Both the position numbers and the translations under genes were made by a program. This document shows, one piece after another, positions 50,101 to 62,000 of a stretch of 64,000 bases of DNA (position 1 is the stretch's first letter; every line of letters begins with the position of its first letter). Source of the DNA: Rostratula benghalensis (lineage: Eukaryota > Chordata > Aves > Charadriiformes > Rostratulidae); NCBI GenBank assembly GCA_013399305.1, contig VXAI01000013.1, positions 1,058,778 to 1,122,777 of the forward strand, given 5' to 3'. The notes below the pieces were generated by a model that did no database searches, was not told the origin of the DNA, and saw nothing but the letters and a program-made list of their open reading frames with translations.

Positions 50101-53100
50101 AGTTAAACTAGACTATGTAGTTTCTTCTAGGTATATTTATATATATATTTATAAATAGACTAGATCTTTATTTGGACTTTTTTGAGGTCCCTGAAAATAA
50201 ACAGGTTGTTGTAACTGATGTTTGATAGCTCCCTTTTAGATTTCCTTTTTTCTTATAGTACAAAATGCCTAAATAAAATACCTACTTTGATCTAGACTAG
50301 TCATTGTCAGATTCTAAATCTTTATGAAAGGGAAATCAAAACTTGCCGATCGGGAATTTTAAAAAGGGTAAAATTCAAGGAAGAAATTTTTATAATATGT
50401 CTTTTGTAGCAAATTAAAGCCCCTTATTTTTTGCAGAATCTTCTCTTGAACCTGGGACTATGTGTATGAGAAAGTCAGCTTAACATACCTGATGAAACAT
50501 TTTCTTAGTAAACCAGTTTACAAGAGCAAAGAGTTTAATTGTCTTGTAGATTATCGTTTTCATAAGCATATAGTAATGAAAAAGAAGAGGAAACTGTAAG
50601 AAGTGGAAGATTGCACCAGTGTTTGAAAAAGCAAAGTAACTGGTATTTGATATTTTCATAGTGATCTGTGTGTTTAGGTATAGTGGAAAAAAGCTTTTTA
50701 TTGGGTCTCTATCGTGTGTTGGTTTGTCACCTCAGCCTTTGACTCATATGCCCACCATGTTCCTATCATCTTTTCTCTTTCTCTTCCTGCTCCTGACCAA
50801 TTTTTCTAGGACAATTTACTTCAAAATGCTTCACTGTCATCATTTGGAAGTTCACATTCAAGTGTACAGTGTCAAGATCCTCTAAACAACATATTTTACG
50901 TGCTACATGAAATTTACTTGTAATACTTATTCTAGTTTAGCTGTGGAAATATAGGTAGGCCTACCTTATTTAGCTGTACAGGATCCCAACTGTCCCTTTT
51001 TTACAACACCTTTCTTCTCCCCAGTGTATCTCTAGGATTATAAAGAAACCTCCAACCTTGATCACTGCAAACAAAACTGTGAGCAATAGTGAGAGTGCTG
51101 TTTTGCATACACTGTTCTGTGCATCTTTATCTTTGCTTTTGCTGTTCATCTAGCACATTCCATCTGTACTATGGGTTCCTATCTCCTAGACTTGAAACAC
51201 TATTTTCACGACCACCAAGTTATATAAGAGACAGATGTGAGAAGGGGTAAGACAGTCTTCTCTGCTATTAGATGTATATAAGGGGGTTGTAGAGTAGAGA
51301 TCCACGACAGATGGAACATCTCTTGCTCGGGGAATTTTGCTCAAATGTTCCTACCTGGAATGGGAGCAGGATATAGGTGGCATCTGCAGATCATTTTCCT
51401 GTCAAAATTTAGCATGGCTTGAATAATCATGTGTTGTACAAAATCAGATTTTTCTGTTCCTCACACCTAGACAAGTGCTCATGCTTTTGTTCCCTTACAC
51501 CTTCCTAAAGAAAAATGTTCCAAAAATTACCAAGCCATTTAACAAAGCAAATGTATTAAAAAAAAAACAATAATGGAGCCAAAAATATGTTGCAGAATCT
51601 AATTTAATTCTAACAAGTGGCAAAATGTTTTTTCCTAAAAGTGACACAAAGTATGAAAATGTAGATCGAGCAATTAGAAATAATAAACTTAAAACCAAAA
51701 TACAGCCGGTAGAAACATTCACTGTGGGCACTATTAGCATAAATAACACAGACTTGTTTCAGATTTGTCTTTCAGGGTTTTTTTTTACTGCCACATTGCA
51801 CTCTATATATCATATGATATTACTTGCTTTACTTAATTTACTTTCAAAATATATCACTTAATTTTATCTCTGGCGACCAAAATCTAGACTCTTGCTGATT
51901 ATGTCTATTTTGCAAGTGAACAAATTTTTCACTGATGAATCAGCTAACCAAAATTAATTCATGTTGAGGCATGAATTTCCTTCCTCTGCCATCCCACAAA
52001 TGAAAGATAGGTGACTTATACATTATCCAATGCAAATCCTCACAATATATTTTTGGCTGTGTATACTTTTTAGAATATACCTACTGATCTTTCTGTTGTA
52101 GTTATATTTCTGTAAATCTGGGATATCACACTTTTTTGAGGAAAATTATTTTCTTAAAAAAATATTCTATATGTGAGATCTGGTGCACTACTGTACTACA
52201 GGAGGAACTGCCATTAAAATGGCTATTTTGAGCTACATTTTTAATACTGTTTATAAATTTGTGGCAGAGAAAACATGGGTCTATTTTCTATACACACATG
52301 ACATTTTCCCCACTTTTTTCCCTGTTCTGAAAAAGGCAAATGGAAATTTTAGGAAAATCCTGGGGAACAGATGTGCTTGTACTTTGCAGTAAAACATAGT
52401 GCAGAGACACCTCATTGTGCTCTAATTAAGCACTAAATATCATGAGAGGAACCTGATTTGTAACATCTTTTTGGAATAACAAGACACAATTTGGTTAGGG
52501 GAACCTCATCTTTTTAAAGAATCACCAGAACAGTAAAAGTGAAGGTGTAGAGTTTTTATTTTTCTGGCCTAGAATAAGGTGCCTGATTCCCTGTGCCACT
52601 GAGAAAAAGGCAACATTTTCTATGGATTGAAAAATCATCCTTGATTTCCATCTCCTTTAAATATGATGGCTCCATCACCTTCCAGCGCATAATCAAACTA
52701 CTCCTTAATGCCCTTTCTGACACCAGTTACTGTTCGAATTCTCTTGGGCAATAGTAAGTCTCCTATTTCTTACTGTGTAAACTACATCTGTAGGCAAAAT
52801 TATTAGGACTTACAGAAGTAGTTCTATCAATTAATGGAAAAAGCAGTGAGATACCTTCTGAGGAACACGTCACCTGACAGATCTAGGACAGGGATGGCTT
52901 TCCTGACTGATTTTCCCTAGAAGATTGGATGTTTTTCATGAAACTATCCTGTATGCAGGACAGTGTTTTCTCAAAGGTCTGAACTTTGAGGTCAGAAGTT
53001 TGAAGTTACAGAATAAAAAAATCATCTCAGCATAAAAAGATGCCACCTAACTAGCACTGAATTACAGGCTGGTTCTGCAAGAATGTCATTGATGCTGTTT

Positions 53101-53422
53101 CTTTGAGCAAGGCCGGAAAATGTTTTAAAGGAATGGAAACTTAAAATTTAAGAGTTCTATTTTACTATTCTGTAGAATATAAATTAATAATAATTTTAAA
53201 ATAACAATTAGAATTTCAAAAATAACAATATCCTCCAAACACTGCCCATCTCTAAATTACTTATATTTTAATACTAGCTTTTCAGTTACATTCTCAAAGA
53301 AATGAGAAGACAGAAGAATTAATACTCAATTTCATGTTTGGAGACCTTTTCCTCATTTTGAAATAGAACTTTCCGTCTTGAGATTCATTTGAGGTCCCAA
53401 GTAATAGAAATGTGATAAAATA

Positions 53423-53462
53423 TAACAGAATTAACTTTAAATTAACAGAATTAACTTTAAAT
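53423..53462. repeat. Perfect 20-bp tandem duplication
   Basis: The unit TAACAGAATTAACTTTAAAT is repeated exactly twice. Zero divergence suggests a young or polymorphic duplication, or an assembly slip. Confidence 0.9.
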
Positions 53463-53822
53463 TAATTCTATTAAGAGTTTAATGTCAGAGTCGACATCTA
53501 CTTTAATATATCCTGGGATACTTTAGAGCACTTTGTACTATCATTTCAGTTGCTCCATGAGTTTTTAAGGGTTGGTTTACATTCAAAACTGTGTTACAGG
53601 TGAAAGATAACAGCAACATGTATGGAGACAAGAATTTATTTTTAGCCTACATAAAGAACTTAAAATCCAATGGAAATATACAAACACTCCTATTACAATG
53701 ATAGTAACAATCACAGTAAAAATAAGTACANAAAAAGGTAATATTAATATCATTAAATTTTTTATACAAAAAAATCTTTCAAATATCTACCCCTTTTTTT
53801 CTTGTGCTGTGCTCTCCTACAG

Positions 53823-54255
53823 ATCATAAGGCCAACGGAGGCATCCTTTCTCCAGACAAGTGGAGCTGTTCCATCACAGCAAGTCATTGACATCCTGCAT
53901 CCCTTTCTGGGAAAAATGCATTGCTACCAGAGTGGGGATCCTCTCATCCTGAGTATTGGAGTCTACTTGGATTTCTTTTTATGTTTCCTTATAGTCCCAG
54001 CTGAGTGCAAGTGTGACCCCACAGGCTCCTCAGTCTCAGCTCCACCAGGATCTATTGTTTGTTGAGCAGCAGCTCCCTGGGTTTACTAGACCCTTCTGTG
54101 GAGGTACTGGCAGAGCTCAAGCTTGGACAGTGGAGGCAACAGGCACTAGGCCCTGTGGCAGGAACTGAAACTAGGTCAGCCCAGCTCCATCAAAGATGAG
54201 CCCACAACAGCACTGAGATCTGTGCTCTGCAGAACCCTGTGCTAGAAATGGCATT
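53823..54255 (+). other. GC-rich island with splice-acceptor-like edges
   Basis: An abrupt GC-richer block of about 430 bp. It is immediately preceded by a textbook acceptor (T/C tract then CTCTCCTACAG ending at 53822). One plus frame stays open from 53802 to a stop at 54064. A second good acceptor (TTATGTTTCCTTATAG) lies inside, before PAECKCDPTGSSVSAPPGS, which superficially resembles the start of a laminin-type EGF module (CxCDPxGS), but the frame stops at TGA soon after. No donor consistent with an EGF exon is evident. It could be an unclassified repeat, a non-coding exon, or chance. Confidence 0.35.
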
Positions 54256-57200
54256 ATTACTGAGATGCAGATGGGCTTTAGAAAAAGTGCACAAAGAAAT
54301 CTACGTATTTCCAGTCATTTCTCTTGTACACTGCTTCTGAACCCACCACAACCAAGCTGTAAACAAATTCTCTTAAGCTATTCTTTTATATAAACAGTTA
54401 CTGCAGTAAAGTGAATTTCTGTTGAATTTTCTTTTTCTGACAAAAAAAAAATAGCTTTTTCAATCAAGTGAAAATTGTCGTAAAACCTGTCTTCTTTCCT
54501 TAAAAATGGCTGATATGTCAGAAAAAACCCAGAACTTTGAGCTGAAAACTAGTGAGAATAGAAGTTGACTTTGGAAGCATTATTTTAAGGTGAAAAAGAA
54601 GGCGAATGAGGCTAGCACACAGAAAAATGTGGATTTTGTATAAAGAAAAAGTCAAATTATTAGGATTTTGCACAAAACTCACCAGCATGCTTGAACATTT
54701 AATTTTGTCACTAAATCCATTATATTGAAACTATTCAAAAATCTGTTTTAGTATTATGTTTCATGCACTGTCTTGCTGCTAGAATCATGTCTACTTTTTG
54801 CGAGAATGATTTGGAAGACCGTGATTTTCATGCAGTTATTTAACTTTTAGTTTTACTTGCTGTTTCCTTTTAAAAATCCATCCCCAGCACTAATTCTATA
54901 ACACTGATTCCTCAGCAAATAGTTACAAAAGCCCCTTAAGGGGTAACCCTTAATGTAAGATTTACTTGTGAAGAAGCCTATAACAGATAACATCTTCAGT
55001 CTGTATTTTTTACTAGCAAATCATCAATGTAGAGCTAAGTTTTCTAATTCTTGAAACCATTAGAATGGCAAGGTTACATCTTAATCTCGAGAAGGATAAA
55101 CAGGATCTGATTTAGGACATTTGTGAGTCTATAAAATAAAAATAATTTATTAAATACATTAAACAGAATCTGTGTCTCAAATGTCCTTGCTGACCTTTTA
55201 AACATCAGGATATAAACAGAAATTTTAACTCTGGAGAGGCCAATACTGCAAACTGCTGGAAGCTGGTAGAGAATATACTCTATACACAGCCTATTTTTAT
55301 ATTCGTAGTCTAAGTATCTATCATGACACAGTAAGCACAGAAAGCTTTATTAGTTGGATATTTGGCCTTATTTCATATAACCGTTCATAAAAGTTACATT
55401 TAATTTCTCAAAGAATTTATTATGTTCTAAGTAGCCAAATATTTGACATATATTAAATAGATTAGTAACAACAACAACAGAAGTAGCCCAGGTTTATTGT
55501 TTATGTGTTCATGTCATTGAGTCTATTGCTTCAGGCAGAAAGTATGAAACACGTAACTTAGCTACATGAAAAAAGCAGAAACAAAATGCTTCCATTAAAA
55601 TTGACATTTTGAGGAAAAAAATCCATGGTAATATAATACCAGCAGAGACAGTGACTGTTAATTTTGTAAGCTAGAGCTGATTTTTAACTGCTCTGATTTG
55701 TTGTCACCTTCATAGTCTATAGGGGTATAGGAAGTAGAATTCTGAGAAAATAAGAAATAATTTTAAGAGAAATTTGAGGTAAATTGAAAGGAACAAAAGT
55801 GAGGGCTTTAAAAAGTTATTTCTGGCTTAGGATTTTTCAAAATTATCTTCATGGAGCTATACAACAAAAATAATTTTGAAAAACTCTGATCAATAGTATG
55901 GAGTAGCCAACAAAGTAATGTGATTGAAACCTAGTTCACCTAAGATATTTGCATAAGGCTAAGTGATTAGAAGGCCTAGCTAGCAATTCAATAAGCATAG
56001 CTAATATAACAAGCTTTGCAGTGTTTATCTTCTAGGTTCATATTAAATCAAAGCACATAACCCCCCAAAGCTTTAAAACAATTTTAAAAAAAAATAAATT
56101 AATGGCTAGTACAATATGAATTATCAAGTAAAGAGGAGTCATTCCGTTCCATGAATTAACCAGGGATCTCTGAAGTCTGAAACTAGTTGGTGGCTACTTT
56201 GGAAATGTAAAGGAGACACAAGGTGTCTGATGCACTGAAAAGACAGAAAACAAAGTTGGAAAAGTTATCTTAAGAGTAAAATTATGCCTATACTACCTAT
56301 GAGAAGAATGAGATTTCCAGTCACATTGCTGACTAGGCAAGAGAGAAGTGCATTTGGCTGGGAGCTATGTTTAAAGTAAAAGAGAGATTATGTGGACATT
56401 ATTCTGATTGATTCTTTAGTATGCTGGATCAGCTAAAGGCTCATACTTCTGACTTTTCTGATTTGTATACAAGGAAAATGGATTTCTGTCCCCCTGTATT
56501 AGCTTAAGCATCAATAGGAAATATTGCACATTAACAGGAAGTACAATTCTACTGAGCAAAGAGCATTAAAAATTATTCTATACGAAATGTTAAACCACTT
56601 TTCTTGACATAGTCTTTGATGTACTGTAATGTCCAACTACTATTTCTGCAGGTGTGAACAACATAAATCAATGTGAGGTCTGGTAATTCCGCATTTTCAT
56701 AGCAGATCAGCACAAAGTAGTTTTGCAGCAGGTGCTGGTACAGTTATGACAGAGTGGGGACAGTTGTAATGTTTAATGGTCTCTAGATTCCTGTGCTGAA
56801 TTTGCTTACATATTGGCCTCAGCAATACATAACATGAAAGGTTGCTGATTCAGACTGTTTAAAAAAAAAAAAAAAAGTTATTTGTATGTCCACACCTAAT
56901 CCACTCTAGTAATAAGCTTCCCTATCTTCATTTAAAACAGTACTATTTTCTATATCTCCCAACCAGCTAACAAATCTAAATTAAATAAGACTGAGTGGGT
57001 TAAAATATCACATTTTCCTAGGAAATAAGCTAACTGGAGACTTAATTATCTATCTCTTTTGATCTGACTCTTTTTAAGATGAGATTTATTTGCTCTGCAG
57101 AAAGTATTTTTTCCACTAATATTACATATTTATATTAATTTTACATATGTTTCTGTGAGATTGGAATAACTACATTTCAGCTGGTAAGGCTGATGCTAAA

Positions 57201-58694
57201 ACAGCCACTATAAATTCAGTGCAGGTTCATATAACATTTGTTTATTTTTTGTATTAATGTATGTATACATTTTTCTCATGAAGTTTTTCTACTTTATAAA
57301 TACTGAAGATACTCTTTCACTTATAATATATTTTATATATTATGATCTTATATATGCTAAGCATTTTGATATATTAAAATCAAAATATAAATGTGACAGA
57401 GTGCAAAAGATTGGCTATGTTCATGGATGAATTCTGGGTATATACCGTTAAAATAAGTAAATACATTCAGTAATTCATCTCTTTGTGTAGTATTTGATCT
57501 TCAAACAATTTTTCTTTGTTATTAGTTTTCCCTCAAGTGCCATTTGACTGCCTTAAAAGAAAAAAAAAGCTATCAAAGAAACCTATCAATCTCCTGTCAA
57601 TTCAGAATTATTTTTGAAAGCAGTGTGTAAAGCAGAAAGAGATATTATTGTGACAATCTTCACATCTCTGAAAGTTGTTTGTAAGAGCTGTATTAAACAA
57701 CCTGCCATCAGCTGTGGATCAAAGTCAAGGAAAGAAATTTGCCACTATTATTTGGATAAACCCACTAATTTTATCCATATATTTTCTACTTCAACAAGAA
57801 ATACGTCTTAAACCATAATTTCTTTTTTTCACATCTACCTTCTGGTCTTGTCAATGTTCCGATATCAATACCTACATAAAAAGTCCAAACTAATAAGATG
57901 TGCACAACGGGCATTTCAAAAATCCCATGTTTCTTATCATTTCAAGAAGGCAATACAACGTTTGCTAAAGCATTCATATTTCATTGCCAATGAAATGGCC
58001 TATCTCAATGTACAGTATCTGTCTATTAAAATTCCTAATCTATGTTTAAACATCCAGAATTACAAGGAAAGTTTATGAACCACAGTTTTAATAAGAGTTT
58101 AAAACATCAATGATTTGAAGAAGAATGTGCGTATGTGAGTTTATTTCTGGTTTATTCTATTTGTATCAATTAAGAGTTTTAAAAAAAAAAAGCATAAAAA
58201 AGAACTTTAATCATTCTAGGTGGAAAATAGTATTTGTAGTTCACCACCTTCTTACAGGTGTTAAATTCCAATGGCTTTTTATTTTACAGTATCTTTTTTG
58301 AAGTTAAACTTCAGGACCAAAATACTAAGTCTAACAATGGAGACCCTACACATGCAAAATCCGCTTTTCTTCATTTAACCTTATTTTAACTATTTTTATT
58401 TGAAATTTGAAATATGTATTCCAGTTCAAATTTTTGGATAATGAGCAATAGTGTTTTCTTAGTCTGTGCAGTAATACTGCTCTTTCCTGACAAGATTCAT
58501 ATATGCTCAGAAGAATTACAATTATAGATTGATATTTGTTTTACATTTTTAATAAGTCCGTGAAGATGCCAGCTAGTCAACTTTCACAAGTATTATTTTA
58601 ATTTTCTCATTTTTTTGTGCTGGGATAAGGATTATGAAAAGAACTTTATAAAGGAAATGTTTGCCAAGAAGTCAATAAAATAATTCTGTATTAC
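54256..58694. other. AT-rich non-coding DNA, no gene recognised
   Basis: Over four kilobases of AT-rich DNA. An A16 run lies at 56861-56876 and a TATATA-rich tract near 57325-57365. Two adjacent plus-strand frames at 57614-58078 (65 and 76 codons) have mixed composition but no recognisable protein. The 57600-57780 stretch is less repetitive than its surroundings and might be a conserved non-coding element. No gene is called. Confidence 0.65.
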
Positions 58695-59000
58695 AATCAT
58701 AGAACCATTAGTTTGGAACAGGGGTCATTTTGTCTAACCTTCTGGTCAAAACAAAGCTATTTTCAAAATAAGACTGTGTTTTTTGGGATCTTGGCCAAGT
58801 TTGGAGATTTCACAGCCTCTCTGAGAAACTTACTTTGGTAGTTAGGCACTCCAACTATGAAGATTCAGTTTTCATGAAATCCAGTTTGTAATTCCCTTGC
58901 TGCAACTTGCATGGATTGTCTTTTCCTTTTGCTCTACACCTTTGAGTAGAGTTTAGCCCTTAGTCTACCCCTAGCTTTTTCCCAAAGGATAGAAGAAGTG
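58695..59000 (-). mobile_element. CR1: Old, degraded CR1 LINE fragment, minus strand
   Basis: The left edge AATCATAGAACCATTAG, then TTTGGAACAGGGGTCATTT and TGTCTAACC, is a decayed form of the reversed CR1 3' terminus. Further right, TTTCACAGCCTCTCTGAG, CTTGCTGCAACTTGCATGG and GTCTTTTCC track the minus-strand CR1 3' UTR in the right order. Divergence is much greater than in the other copies. The right boundary is uncertain; homology may continue to about 59330. Confidence 0.6.
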
Positions 59001-62000
59001 GCATCAAAATTGTATTCACCAGACTGTATTCAGATAGATCCTGTCCAGTTCTAAAGGATATGTGTATTCACTATCAGCAAATAAGCCTTAACTCGGTCTT
59101 CCTTTATCATTAACTGTATTTTTCTGAACATGAAGCCGACTCTTTACCTTGTCTTTCTCTGGCTGATGATTGTCAGATTACCACCAGATTACCACCAGAA
59201 TTTATCGGTCACACTCCAGCCCTGCTTGGGTATGTTGAACTGCACCTTATCATGAAGGCACTGTCTTGCCTATATTCTTGGTTACCATCTGGAACAGCTC
59301 TTGCCACTCCCTGACAGCCTGAGCAGAGCTTGAAATTAAAAACTGTGGTTAAAAGGGCATTGGATACTTGTGCTTTTTCTGTATCCTTTGCCTATAGGAC
59401 ACAACCTCTTTTGGCAAGAGGAAAGATTTTTTTTCTTAGACTTCCATTTTTACAGCTGACCTACCTCTAAATGTCTTTCTTTTTGACCTTCATACCCATT
59501 TCTAGTTTCAACTTTCATCAAGGTTTTCCCTATATGTCCATGTGTTATTTCTATGTTATTCTTTGGCAGGCTGCAAAAGCAAAGGCTTTGGTATCCTCCT
59601 TCCCCTGCAGAAAGGGACCTCAAACTACCATTGTCCATTGGTTTCTGTTTGTGGCACTGCTTCAGGCATGGATTAGACGCAACTATCTAAGGTAGACACA
59701 CTCCCCAGCAGCCTTTCTTTAACATCTTCAGTTACCATGTTATCTGTTGCCAAAATTCACAAGCTACAATATCTGCTATGGTAAGAGATTATTTATTCAT
59801 ATTCATCAAGTTATGAATCCTCCTCTTGGTCATCCCCACTCCTATGCAATGTAAGGCTTGAACTTTTGCTTCTATGCAGGCTCTTCCTTCCCTTTGCATC
59901 CAGAGATGCACATGATGAAGCATGTCATGTCCTGAAATCTTCCATTGTTTCATTAGGAAATCTGCATGAAACAAGGACTGTTCTCCCTCAGAGTTGCATA
60001 TACATTAAACTCTTTATAGGACCAAAAGAATTCTAGTAAATTTCTGAATAATAAAAAACCCAAGAATCACAGCTTGGGTATTTTACTGGGTTTTTTCTCT
60101 TTTGTCTTATTACAACAGTATTTTACAAAAAAAAAATATNAATAAAATATTTAAGTGCAGGGAAATAAAGTTATAAGAAAATATGTGAATTATAAAGATG
60201 AGCAAAACTATAGAATGAACTCCAAACCTGTGCCTTATTGAAGATATTTGGATTTTGGAAGAACGAATTTGAATTACTAATCAAATCTGTGATCTAATAT
60301 TTTTCCTTGTAAAGTAACAAGGGACTGTTTTTCTGCTCTACTGCAAATTTGTCCTGATCTTTCAGGAATTTGTCACCTCACTAAGGGAAGACAGGAAGAA
60401 TTAGTATTATCTGCTAATAATTATGACCCTTCTACTTTTTTTTTGAGCATGAAATCTTGTGAAAATAATTAGAAACTGTATGAGATTTCACTGCTATTAA
60501 CTTCACACTCTGCTTCCATCTAAAACCTGAATGCTGGGTTCTCATCTAAATTTAATTTGTCTGGTCACTACAAATCTCTGATTTGGCACTCAATAATTTT
60601 TCCACCCATTATATGAGCAAATGATACCTGTTAATGCCAGTCACTCTCATCTCATTTGACTATTAATCATATAACACTGTTTATAACTTTAAAAATTACA
60701 TGCTGGGAATCATTAATATTTTGTTTAAACATGCGATGTTGAGTATTTTTAATTTATCTAGACTGAGGTAATTTTTTTCAAGGACAGTGAAAAAACAAAG
60801 CTGAAAAATAATCATTCTGACATAACAAATGCAGTGTTACTGTAATTAAGTATTAATGATAATCATGATACATTGTAGAAACATACTGTACAATGCTGCA
60901 ACATTGAAAGTTTAGAGCTTTTTTTTTTTTCTTTTGTGCAACACTGAATTGTACTGACAGTATCTGGATATATTGCAGAAATGTAATTTCTTGGTTATTC
61001 TAGTTTGATGGTAGAAGATGCAGAGATATTGGTTCAGCAATATCCTCCAAGCTTTCCCACTCTCCTCAAACAGCCAGGACCTGGAATCATCCTGGAGGTG
61101 ACATTTACTGTCTTGAAAGAGAAAACACACTTTTTGCTATACTCAAGCTACTTTACTACCTATGAAGACTTATACTGTTAAAGTGACCTTTTATCCCCTC
61201 TGGTTCTTGTGAAAAGAATTAATGTCATTTTGGGCTGCTTTGTGTGTTGCTAGGTATGAGCTGGGGTGGGGGCAATAACAGGACAAGACAAATATCTGAG
61301 TAGATGAGTAGTCCCTTCTGGCCAAGCAGGGGTTCTAATTTTATTTTAAATATTATTTTTATTTTCAACCAGTCAAGGTAAAATATGAAATGCCTATAGA
61401 TTTATGTGGTGCTAAACTGAAGTCCCAGCATGAACCAGATGAGTGTTTTGCTCCCCAAAAAACTAAAATAAATAAATATATTTGTATCTGTTGCCCTTTC
61501 GAACTAAGATTTTTGCTTGAGTGATCACACTGTGGTTTAGAGGAAGATGCTCTGACCTACTGGTAGATTATTAAGCAAGAGATAGATAATGACTACTATA
61601 GTTTGTTCAGGGGACGATCAAGCAAGTTCCATCCTATGGGAAGAATGGTATTTATTGCTTCCTATTGATTATCTACATCTCTATGGGACAAGCACACAAC
61701 TGTCTTAAACAAACTCTTTCACTATTCAGAAGTTCATTTTTCTCTCTATTGACTTTATAGGGAAAGTAGACATTTAAGTTAGTTCCTCTCACCACTCTCA
61801 TCCACTTTAGATTATTAGAATTTGAGTTAGTAATAAAGTTAAAGTGTAAAATGAACATGTAATATTCAGTGTATTTTATTAACTACTACATAAAGTGAGA
61901 GACTTGAAAGATATAAGGATAAATGCACAATGCCTAGAAAGACAAAAATAGCTGAAAATGTTTCTGCAGGTACGTTGAAATGAACTGAAAGTACCCTGCA

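Larger units (their letters stand above)
43707..53822. other. AT-rich non-coding DNA, no gene recognised
   Basis: Ten kilobases with no gene. Open frames reach 88 codons at most, and none has domain content. Items seen are a T30 homopolymer at 45392-45421, an A23 run at 47165-47187, a GAGAGAGAGAGAGA tract near 48729, a TATATTTATATATATATTTAT tract near 50132-50153, and a perfect 20-bp tandem pair at 53423-53462. One undetermined base (N) is at 53731. Confidence 0.7.

Noticed and set aside
57614..58078. Two adjacent plus-strand frames of 65 and 76 codons
   Set aside because: Considered as a split small gene, but no domain, promoter or splice logic joins them.
60998..61140. Possible exon after a TTCTTGGTTATTCTAG acceptor
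   Set aside because: The frames after it show no recognised protein and there is no convincing donor. Too weak to call.
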